Shown: piece after piece, positions 36,417 through 43,085 of the stretch
Position numbering within the stretch: the stretch's first letter is position 1
Layout: each line of letters opens with the position of its first letter
Assembly (NCBI RefSeq): GCF_963678425.1
Contig: NZ_OY782853.1
Span: 1-64,000, forward strand
From: an uncultured Bacteroides sp.
GTDB taxonomy: Bacteria > Bacteroidota > Bacteroidia > Bacteroidales > Bacteroidaceae
Length of the DNA: 64,000 bases
Direction: 5' to 3'
The notes under the pieces: generated by a model
Seen by the model: the letters and a program-made list of their open reading frames with translations, nothing else
Databases searched by the model: none
What the model was told of the DNA's origin: nothing
Translations under genes and position numbers: made by a program

Positions 36417-38804
36417 TTAAAATATTATATCTATTACTGCACCATTATCATTATACCCAACAAGATTAGCTCCATTTCTTATAACAATCTCATTTACTAA
36501 ATATAGTCCTAAACCAAGACCATCTTCTTTTCTACTATAATATGGCTCAACCAATAGCTCAAATGGGTCTTCAAATCCGTTACCATTATCACTTATTCTC
36601 ATATATTTTCTACCTACATCATTATAACCAAATGAAATATCTATTTGGGGTTGAAACTCTAATAATGACTGACGTAATTGATGTTTTTTAGCTCTTAACC
36701 AATAGATTGAATTATCAACAATATTCAAAATAGCAGTATTAAATAATCCAGGTACAATTTCAGCTAAGAATTCCTTATCTGAACTTATATTGTAGTTTAT
36801 ATTGTATTTATTCAATTCAGATTCTTTAAGAATACAAACATTTCGAGCAACTTTTACTAAATCAACTGTTTGCTTTTTTTGTTTGGACATTATTGATGTA
36901 ACTGCTCTCACAATATCTTCAGTTTCCTTAACGTAAGTAGATAGTAGCCTTAAGTATTTATCCTGTAATAATGGATTCTTTTCGATGTCTTCAATTACGT
37001 GTTTGATTGAGGTTAATCTCAATTTCATTTCGTGAATAGGGATACTATAAGAAATACCAATTGCAGCCGCCATCATATATCTCTCTAAAATATCATTTAC
37101 TTTTTCAGTATATTTTTTTTCAATGTTGTCTATATCAGAGCTATATAGATTGGAATGGTTGTTCTTGTTGATTTTCAATCTTACATTATTAATACTGTCA
37201 GTTACAATATCTGAAACACCCTTTTTAGTCAATATTTTTTCAATCTTTATTTTATCTTTTTTCCTTTCAGTCGCAAATAAGTTTAAAGAAGCGCTAACAA
37301 GTTTATAAAACTGTTCATATTGAGGAGAAACGATCAATCCTTCTCTATTAGATTGGTCTTTTAAACATGGATTTGTTATTGAGGAGAGATGTATAACTCC
37401 AAAAACCTGATTCCGAGAAACTGTTCTTTCTTTTGGTGCATTAAGTCTTGTTAAATCAAGATTCAACCAATCATCGTCCGGTTCTCCATACGGCCATACC
37501 CTAAAATTATCTCGATAAACCCTTATTCCAGAATTTGGTTTAATTATATTCCTATAGTAATCAGACAGGCCAGCAACTTTCAAAGCAGCAGTATCTAAAT
37601 CCCAAGCAAAGAAATTGACTTCAAAGATTCCAGGGGACTCAATCTCATTTAAAGTATGAGTATCAAACCAATCTACATTTTGCTTCTTAAGGTCATAAAT
37701 AGCCACGTTACTCCTTCTTTCGGCTTGATAATCAGGTCTATTAAATTTATATTCATAAAGAATATTACCTTTTTCATCAATGATTCCATTAAAAGAATAA
37801 AATGAAGTATCAAGTAATTCCGATAATGTTTTTATGTTATTTAGATCAACATTTAGACTATTATCATTCGAAATTAATTCAATAACTAAGCCTGGATCAT
37901 TTTGAGTTGAGATATTACTATTATGGAGTTGTATTTGCTTTGGTTTTATAGGACTTTCAAGGCCTTTAATCTTTACTGCAGCATCTAAAACTGCTTTTTT
38001 ATTTTTCCACGGATTAATTTGAGTTATCTTTATAAATGTTCCTGTAGTTTGTGTGAAAATTTTTGGGGAATAATTTTTGTAAACTTTTACTGGTATATCA
38101 TCTAAGTATTTGTCTTCCGTGAATTCAGTCCAATCTATCTCAACAATTGTTTCATAATCATCCAAAATACTAGTTTCATTTTTTGAACGGGTAATGAGTT
38201 GAATTCCATCGCCTAATCGATGAACAGCAAATCTCCCAATTCCTTTTTCACCAAGCATTCTTCTTCCATAGAGACTACTAAATGTTGGTTGTGAGTTTGA
38301 TTTTTTGTCAGGGGTTGCTGGCTCAAGCCATACATTATTTATTTTATCAAATGACATTCCACATCCATCATCTTTAATTATAATTTCACCGGAGTTACTA
38401 AAAATGTCATTGAATTGAATTTTTATATTCTTTGAATCAGCGTCAAATGAGTTCTTTATCAGTTCAACTAATGCAACAACATCATTCGAAATTAATTCCT
38501 GTCCAATTATTTTTATTATTCTAGCTCTTGGTTTAAATGTATTTGCAACCAGAATTTGAACTTTAATAATTTTGTCTAAAACATTATCATTATTGTTATT
38601 ATTACCAAAACTTAATGTAAATTCAACATGCCCAGTATAGTCATTTTGAGGAATGTAAACTAATTCGTTTGTTAGTGAATCAATCTCAGTCTTACCATGT
38701 AAATTTCCAGCTGTTGAATATGGTGTCGTCACAATAGTGTCAAAATTCAACACTAATCTTGAATTGGGCTTACAAGAAAAATAATACACCTTGTTTTCAA
38801 TCAT
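36417..38804 (-). CDS. Histidine-kinase-like protein with two GHKL ATPase domains and a cadherin/Ig-like N-terminus
   Basis: A 795-residue protein without signal or membrane segments. Residues about 20-88 (YSTAGNLHGKTEIDS; ELVYIPQNDYTGHVEFTLSF; KIIKVQILV) look like the cadherin/Big-type beta-sandwich normally found in secreted proteins. The first GHKL ATPase spans about 95-270 (N-box VELIKNSFDAD, DDGCGM at 145-150, GEKGIGRFAV). After a long middle region comes a DHp-like helix with H591 (PIHEMKLRLTSI) and a second ATPase (N694/N698, DNGNGF 739-744, GLGLGLYLV). This two-ATPase layout resembles sensor-type Hsp90-like ATPases in defence loci. It starts 5 bp after the methyltransferase stop. Confidence 0.8.
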   Translation of the reverse strand: MIENKVYYFSCKPNSRLVLNFDTIVTTPYSTAGNLHGKTEIDSLTNELVYIPQNDYTGHVEFTLSFGNNNNNDNVLDKIIKVQILVANTFKPRARIIKIIGQELISNDVVALVELIKNSFDADSKNIKIQFNDIFSNSGEIIIKDDGCGMSFDKINNVWLEPATPDKKSNSQPTFSSLYGRRMLGEKGIGRFAVHRLGDGIQLITRSKNETSILDDYETIVEIDWTEFTEDKYLDDIPVKVYKNYSPKIFTQTTGTFIKITQINPWKNKKAVLDAAVKIKGLESPIKPKQIQLHNSNISTQNDPGLVIELISNDNSLNVDLNNIKTLSELLDTSFYSFNGIIDEKGNILYEYKFNRPDYQAERRSNVAIYDLKKQNVDWFDTHTLNEIESPGIFEVNFFAWDLDTAALKVAGLSDYYRNIIKPNSGIRVYRDNFRVWPYGEPDDDWLNLDLTRLNAPKERTVSRNQVFGVIHLSSITNPCLKDQSNREGLIVSPQYEQFYKLVSASLNLFATERKKDKIKIEKILTKKGVSDIVTDSINNVRLKINKNNHSNLYSSDIDNIEKKYTEKVNDILERYMMAAAIGISYSIPIHEMKLRLTSIKHVIEDIEKNPLLQDKYLRLLSTYVKETEDIVRAVTSIMSKQKKQTVDLVKVARNVCILKESELNKYNINYNISSDKEFLAEIVPGLFNTAILNIVDNSIYWLRAKKHQLRQSLLEFQPQIDISFGYNDVGRKYMRISDNGNGFEDPFELLVEPYYSRKEDGLGLGLYLVNEIVIRNGANLVGYNDNGAVIDIIF

Positions 38805-38809
38805 AAAAT

Positions 38810-40090
38810 TTAGTATTTAAGAAAGTATTCATTTATTTTTATTGCAATTTCCTCCGCCAAAACGACTGGTACCGCATTCCCGATTTGTTTAAATGCAGCA
38901 GTTCGACTTGGTTTTTCTGATTCTCCTTCGAAATAGAAATCATCTGGAAATGACTGTAAACGTGCTGCTTCTCTTACTGAAAGAGAACGATTCTGTTCAA
39001 TATCTGGGTGTATATAATAGTGTCCGTCTTTGGCAATGTGAGCTACCACTGTTTGAGATGCATTCAAGTTTGGAGCTACCACCTTAAAACGGTCAACAAA
39101 GGAATGTCTGTTTTTATGTGTTTGCAATCTGTCTTCCAAATCATTATAATTCAAACGTTCTCCCTTATCCATCCATTTTTTTATTGCAATGCGGTAAATC
39201 TCTTTGTCTTGTTCGTTTTGAGGTCTGGCTACGTGAAGCGTTGTAAAGTCGAGACCGTTCATTATTTTCTTTTCCAGCAGATATTCAGACGCTTCACATG
39301 ATAAGTAGGGGGTTAGTCCCATTGTCCCTTCACCGGCTTTCAGTTTAGGGAGACCTTTGAAAACTTCATCAACAGTAACCTGTTTCGGTAGTTTTATAAA
39401 TTCAGGATAAAAGCCTTTTTGTGTGCCTTTTTTCCCTATCAGAATAACTCTTCTACGTTGTTGCAATACACCAAAATCAGCAGCATTTAATGTTGTGTAT
39501 TCCGTTTCATATCCAAGTTCCCGATATAAATCAATCAGCTTATCAAGGTATCTGTTGCCTTCTTTATCTTTAGCAGAATAAAGACCTATAACATTTTCAA
39601 ATACAAAATAATCCGGCTGGTATTTTTTGATAAACTCTCCATACTGAACATACAGAAAGTTACGTCCATCGTCTTTCATCTTATTTTTATCAGCAGCACG
39701 TCCAATCAATGAGTATGCCTGGCAGGGTGGCCCCCCAATAATCAAATCTATTTTCCCTCCGGCATTAATTTCATCAATCCGATCGAATATCATTTGATTA
39801 TTTTCTTCTCCGATGGCTGAATTTATTACAGACTTTTTGAGTTTATCAGGTAAAAGACTATACAGTTCTGACCTCTTGATATTACCTTTGAGGTAATCAA
39901 TGTATTTATCAAACCGGCTTGTCTCTTTCAAATAATGGTAGGCTGTACGTGTACGCAAGGTGTTACAGGCCGCCCCGTCCATCTCTACGTGTGCAACAGG
40001 TTCAAATCCTTGTCGGATAAAACCTTCGCTCAGACCGCCTGCACCTGCAAATAAATCTATAAAACGAATTTTTCTATTTTCTGATTTCAT
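38810..40090 (-). CDS. DNA (cytosine-5) methyltransferase
   Basis: A 426-residue m5C methyltransferase with the ordered family motifs: I, DLFAGAGGLSEGF (12-24); IV, GGPPCQAYS with nucleophile C123; VI, FENV (164-167); VIII, QQRRRVILIG (210-219); and X, QIGNAVPVVLAEEIA near the C-terminus. The variable target-recognition region lies between motifs VIII and X; its specificity cannot be read from sequence. It is the first gene of the defence operon and lies downstream of the Vsr gene, with which it forms the usual methylase-mismatch repair pair. The Vsr transcript is probably terminated in between at 40203-40251. Confidence 0.96.
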   Translation of the reverse strand: MKSENRKIRFIDLFAGAGGLSEGFIRQGFEPVAHVEMDGAACNTLRTRTAYHYLKETSRFDKYIDYLKGNIKRSELYSLLPDKLKKSVINSAIGEENNQMIFDRIDEINAGGKIDLIIGGPPCQAYSLIGRAADKNKMKDDGRNFLYVQYGEFIKKYQPDYFVFENVIGLYSAKDKEGNRYLDKLIDLYRELGYETEYTTLNAADFGVLQQRRRVILIGKKGTQKGFYPEFIKLPKQVTVDEVFKGLPKLKAGEGTMGLTPYLSCEASEYLLEKKIMNGLDFTTLHVARPQNEQDKEIYRIAIKKWMDKGERLNYNDLEDRLQTHKNRHSFVDRFKVVAPNLNASQTVVAHIAKDGHYYIHPDIEQNRSLSVREAARLQSFPDDFYFEGESEKPSRTAAFKQIGNAVPVVLAEEIAIKINEYFLKY

Positions 40091-40202
40091 TAATTATTCT
40101 TGAATAAAATAAATTATTCCCTATTCCACATTTATAGATTACAATTACTTTGCAACCAATATATATTCTTTTATTAATCTCTTTTTCAAATTAAAAAAAA
40201 TA

Positions 40203-40251
40203 ATTCAACAAGCAGGTTTAATAGTAATACAATTAAACCTGCTTGTTGAAT
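40203..40251 (-). terminator. Strong intrinsic terminator between vsr and the methyltransferase
   Basis: Perfect 20-bp inverted repeat (40203-40222 with 40232-40251) and a 9-base loop. Read on the minus strand, the stem is followed by TATTTTTTTT. It stands 194 bp after the vsr stop. The rest of the 40091-40444 gap is AT-rich without a gene. A weak minus-strand -7 (TAtaTTGG) lies in 40150-40175. Confidence 0.85.
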
Positions 40252-40444
40252 GACGTCTCATTTTCTAATCATTTACAAATATATAAAAAGCATTTTGATA
40301 AACATATAAAAATAAGAGCTTGATTGAAATTTATTAGAAAACAGCATTATAAAAACAATATTGACAGAGATTTTACCAAGCCATATATTAATAAACTGTT
40401 CAATAAATATTCTCTTATTATCAAACTACAATTTGCATTTCCAG

Positions 40445-40903
40445 CTATTCATCCACGACACTTCTATTCTTATAAAGTTCCAGATATATTTTTTCAAGAA
40501 GTAATGCAATTTCATTCAATGTATTTTCACGTTGCTTCGGCTTAAGCTGACATTCCCAAACAACCATTGTTCGCCAACCCATAGAGCGAAGTTTATCTCT
40601 TACTTCTGCATCACGGGCAATATTCTTATCAATCTTTGCCCTCCACCATTCAGTCCGTGTCTTTGGAATAACAAAATATCTGCATCCCTTATGACCATGC
40701 CAGAAACATCCATTTATAAAAATCACCGTCCGGTATTTACGCAAAACAATATCAGGCTTTCCTGGTAGCTCTTTAACATTGACACGGTAGCGAAATCCTT
40801 TACTAAAAAGATACTTACGTACTATCATCTCAGGCTTTGTGTTTTTGCCTTTAATCATAGACATATTGTAACTTCGTGTTTCTTTGGAATGAACGTCTGA
40901 CAT
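40445..40903 (-). CDS. vsr: Very short patch repair endonuclease (Vsr)
   Basis: A 152-residue Vsr. The start MSDVHSKETRSYNMSMIK is the conserved N-terminal helix region. The catalytic aspartate is D51 (GKPDIVL), and FINGCFWHGHKGC supplies the zinc and histidine motifs (H69, H71) with WWRAKIDKNIARD downstream. It nicks 5' of T:G mismatches produced by deamination of methylcytosine. Its presence implies that the adjacent methyltransferase modifies the genome regularly. It starts 57 bp after the stop of the small acidic ORF at 40960-41217. Confidence 0.96.
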   Translation of the reverse strand: MSDVHSKETRSYNMSMIKGKNTKPEMIVRKYLFSKGFRYRVNVKELPGKPDIVLRKYRTVIFINGCFWHGHKGCRYFVIPKTRTEWWRAKIDKNIARDAEVRDKLRSMGWRTMVVWECQLKPKQRENTLNEIALLLEKIYLELYKNRSVVDE

Positions 40904-40959
40904 AATTCTATACTTCTTTCAAAATATTATTTATTGTAAGAGATGTATTATCAGAATAA

Positions 40960-41217
40960 TTACTGATAAATGGTTTCAAATGTATTACTCCACACCAATT
41001 CTTCGAGTTCATCCTCCATAAATTCTTTAGCCTCTTCAGACTCTTCAAAGCATACGGCATCACTCTCACTTTCAAATACAAGTGCAAAGTGAGGATTATT
41101 TGTCCAACCAAGCACTGGCATATTAGTTAACCATTTTGTCCTGTTCTGATTCGATATCGAGATTGTTCGTATAGAAGAATTCTCAGATTGCGGCTTGCCA
41201 TCCATTGTGTATACCAT
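40960..41217 (-). CDS. Small acidic protein of unknown function upstream of vsr
   Basis: An 85-residue ORF with no recognised family: a polar N-terminus, the segment NPHFALVFESESDAVCFEES and a strongly acidic tail (EEAKEFMEDELEELVW). A -7 box at 41244-41251 lies 27 bp ahead of the ATG, and vsr follows. This supports expression as the first gene of the vsr transcript. A 67-residue ORF in another frame of the same strand is less convincing. Anti-restriction or regulatory roles are possible but speculative. Confidence 0.5.
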   Translation of the reverse strand: MVYTMDGKPQSENSSIRTISISNQNRTKWLTNMPVLGWTNNPHFALVFESESDAVCFEESEEAKEFMEDELEELVWSNTFETIYQ

Positions 41218-41243
41218 AACTATTTTTCATTGATTTAACAGTA

Positions 41244-41251
41244 CAAATATA
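41244..41251 (-). promoter_or_regulatory. -7 element for the small acidic ORF and vsr
   Basis: The minus strand reads TAtaTTTG with a 26-bp leader region to the start codon at 41217. Confidence 0.55.
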
Positions 41252-41335
41252 GTATTTTTTATATTATATAATAACATAAACAACTTAAATATAAATAAAA
41301 AAGCATCATTTTTTTATCTATAAAAATACTTCTGT

Positions 41336-41344
41336 TATATTTGC
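41336..41344 (+). promoter_or_regulatory. -7 element abutting the 73-residue gene
   Basis: TAtaTTTGC, exact consensus match, ends 3 bp before the ATG at 41348. The transcript would be essentially leaderless. Confidence 0.45.
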
Positions 41345-41347
41345 AGC

Positions 41348-41569
41348 ATGGAAGGAAAAAGAGTTATTCATTTAGAATTAAAACAGACTGGAGAGCATCG
41401 CTATTTCAGCTCCCCAAGTGCTTTATATAATACTTTCAGCAAAGAAGAATTAAGAATAGCCCGCCAATCTCTTTTAAATTACTGGCAAAGGACAAGTGAA
41501 CCTTATGAAAATGGGGTCTGCATTATAAGAAAGGGAGCATTGGAACAAAAGACACTTTCAGATAAATAG
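41348..41569 (+). CDS. Small hypothetical protein divergent from vsr
   Basis: A 73-residue protein with no recognised function. It has a well-formed, conserved-looking sequence (GEHRYFSSPSALYNTFSKEE, then LRIARQSLLNYW, and a basic C-terminal CIIRKGALEQK). I recall similar short proteins in Bacteroidetes but no assigned role. It is divergent from the small acidic ORF/vsr unit and upstream of the HipB-type gene. Real coding is favoured by the -7 box and codon-like structure. Confidence 0.6.
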   Translation: MEGKRVIHLELKQTGEHRYFSSPSALYNTFSKEELRIARQSLLNYWQRTSEPYENGVCIIRKGALEQKTLSDK

Positions 41570-41611
41570 TGTTTAAAAAGTATTCAACCAGCATTTAAAA
41601 ACCTCATTTTA

Positions 41612-41707
41612 TACCCAATCGGGTACAAAGAATCAATAAAGACATAATATTATACCCAAAAGGGTACAATATCTATTTAATTTTCTATATTTGTACCCAA
41701 ACGGGTA
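41612..41707. promoter_or_regulatory. Three phased HipB operators and promoter
   Basis: TACCC-N4-GGGTA occurs at 41612-41625, 41653-41666 and 41694-41707, with starts exactly 41 bp apart, about four DNA turns. A -7 box TAtaTTTG (41686-41693) abuts the last operator, and the start codon used here is at 41712. This is the layout of an autorepressed promoter. Confidence 0.85.
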
Positions 41708-41711
41708 TAAT

Positions 41712-41933
41712 ATGGAATATCTATCTCTTTCCAAATATGTAAAGCAGATGCGTAAGCAGTATAATCTTACGCAAGTTGAGCTATCTGAGAAGTCGGGAGT
41801 TGGACTTCGTTTTGTGCGTGAACTGGAACGGGGAAAGCAATCTTTACGCCTTGACAAAGTAAATCAGATTCTGAATCTTTTTGGTTCGGAAGTGGGTGCT
41901 GTACCCATGGATAAAAGCAAATTTGAGATATAG
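41712..41933 (+). CDS. Orphan HipB-type HTH transcriptional regulator
   Basis: A 73-residue XRE-family protein when started at 41712 (MEYLSLSKYVKQMRKQYNLT); the upstream ATG at 41691 lies inside the promoter/operator and is unlikely. The HTH reads LTQVELSEKSGVGLRFVRELERGKQSLRLDKVNQIL. The C-terminal extension LFGSEVGAVP is typical of HipB/y4mF-like antitoxins. In such loci a HipA kinase follows. Here none does: the next sequence is a decayed FKBP fragment and then a convergent VOC gene, so the regulator is orphaned. Confidence 0.88.
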   Translation: MEYLSLSKYVKQMRKQYNLTQVELSEKSGVGLRFVRELERGKQSLRLDKVNQILNLFGSEVGAVPMDKSKFEI

Positions 41934-41949
41934 CACATAAAAACAATAT

Positions 41950-42041
41950 ATGAGCATAAAGAATATAAAAAAGTAAAGAACCAGGGCAGCCGGGAAAATA
42001 GACCCCTACTCTGCCCTGATCTTTGAAGTGAATTATTAGGG
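41950..42041 (+). pseudogene. Decayed FKBP fragment (start fused to 3' end)
   Basis: Bases 41980-42030 read TRAAGKIDPYSALIFEV, the C-terminal end of an FKBP (compare TRAAGKIKPYSTLIFEV at 22866-23267). A stop at 42037-42039 follows a one-base deletion. The preceding 41950-41973 resemble the first codons of the FKBP gene, including an RBS-like AAAACAAT before ATGAGC; most of the gene between is absent. About 82% identity at the 3' end by hand alignment indicates a diverged paralogue, not a fresh copy. Confidence 0.75.
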
Positions 42042-42063
42042 GTGAGATATCCCCTGGAATTTA

Positions 42064-42531
42064 TTAAAACATAGCATCCATTCGTTTTTGCATTTCTTCT
42101 GTTGAGACATCCTCAATATGTGTCATTACAGACCATTTGTGTCCGAAAGGATCTGTAAGGCTTCCTGCACGGTCGCCATAGAATTGGTCTTTTACTTCCA
42201 TTCCGGCTAATACTTTTGCTCCTTCTTTAAGTGCCTGTGCAAACACGGCATCCACGTCCTCAACATACAAACAAAGGGTAACGGGTGAACCTCCCAATGC
42301 CATCGGACTAAGATTGCCCCATTGAGGATTTTCTTCTGCAAGCATAATCTTTGAATCACCGATTTCTATCTCAGCATGCGCAATGCTCCCATCGGGCATT
42401 GTCAGTCTGGTTATTTCTTTTGCACCAAATGCTTTCTTATAAAATTCGATTGCTTCCACTGCCCCTTTAATGTTGAGATATGGGGTTAACGTACTATACC
42501 CCTCTGGAATTGCTTGTTTTTTAGTTGCCAT
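42064..42531 (-). CDS. VOC family protein (PhnB-like glyoxalase superfamily)
   Basis: A 155-residue cytoplasmic protein with a typical VOC layout: TPYLNIKGAVEAIEFYKKAFGAKEITRL at the start, ADAEIEIGDSKIMLAEE-like strands and a C-terminal DPFGHKWSVMTHIEDV. Glyoxalase/bleomycin-type folds bind metal through histidine and glutamate residues; the substrate here is unknown. It is the last gene of the lpdA-lplA-E2-E1-flavodoxin string, starting 25 bp after the flavodoxin stop. Confidence 0.9.
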   Translation of the reverse strand: MATKKQAIPEGYSTLTPYLNIKGAVEAIEFYKKAFGAKEITRLTMPDGSIAHAEIEIGDSKIMLAEENPQWGNLSPMALGGSPVTLCLYVEDVDAVFAQALKEGAKVLAGMEVKDQFYGDRAGSLTDPFGHKWSVMTHIEDVSTEEMQKRMDAMF

Positions 42532-42556
42532 AATTGTTTTGATTTAGATAATAATA

Positions 42557-43066
42557 TTATAAACTGAATTCAGCTTTGAGCTGTTCTACCCAATCCTTGA
42601 TTCTTTTTTCTGTCTGATCTGACTGATTCTCAATATCCAGAGCCAGCCCCAGAAGTTTACCGTCTTTCAGCGCATGAGACTGATTAAAGGTATACCCCTC
42701 CGGAGAAGTCAGCCCTACAAGTTTTGCTCCGGCCGTTTCAAATGCTTCTGCCAGAACACCTATTCCGTCAACAAAATTATCAGGATAATTAACCTGATCT
42801 CCAAGACCAAAGATCGCTACTTTTTTATCCTGAAGTTCTAAAGCTGTAAGTTCTGGCATTACCTCATCCCAGTAAGTGGGCAACTCGCCATCAAACCAGG
42901 TGGAAGTGCCTACTATCAAATAGTTATAAGTCAGAAACTCTTCTTTCCACGCACTCTCTATTGGAACGATATCTAAATCGGCCTGACCAAATGCCTCTTG
43001 TATTTTTTGCGCAATGGCAGCTGTTTTGGTGGTACTCGTTCCATAAAATAATCCAATCTTTTTCAT
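42557..43066 (-). CDS. fldA: Flavodoxin
   Basis: A 169-residue flavodoxin with the FMN phosphate loop GLFYGTSTTKTAAIAQKI, the VGTSTWFDGELP 60s loop and GLGDQVNYPDNFVDG 90s loop. The length fits long-chain flavodoxins. It is a cytoplasmic electron carrier that can substitute for ferredoxin. Its position directly after the lipoyl enzyme complex genes suggests coupling to 2-oxoacid oxidation, although the complex itself transfers electrons through LpdA to NAD. Confidence 0.95.
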   Translation of the reverse strand: MKKIGLFYGTSTTKTAAIAQKIQEAFGQADLDIVPIESAWKEEFLTYNYLIVGTSTWFDGELPTYWDEVMPELTALELQDKKVAIFGLGDQVNYPDNFVDGIGVLAEAFETAGAKLVGLTSPEGYTFNQSHALKDGKLLGLALDIENQSDQTEKRIKDWVEQLKAEFSL

Positions 43067-43085
43067 CGCTTATGTTTCTTATTTA

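Noticed and set aside
40908..41111. 67-codon ORF overlapping the small acidic ORF
   Set aside because: The acidic ORF in the alternative frame is longer, starts closer to the -7 box and has a more protein-like composition.
27399..41217. Classical type II restriction-modification system
   Set aside because: No dedicated restriction enzyme beside the methylase; the nuclease candidate is a DUF4420 protein inside the MORC-Z1-AIPR string, which points to a different defence type.
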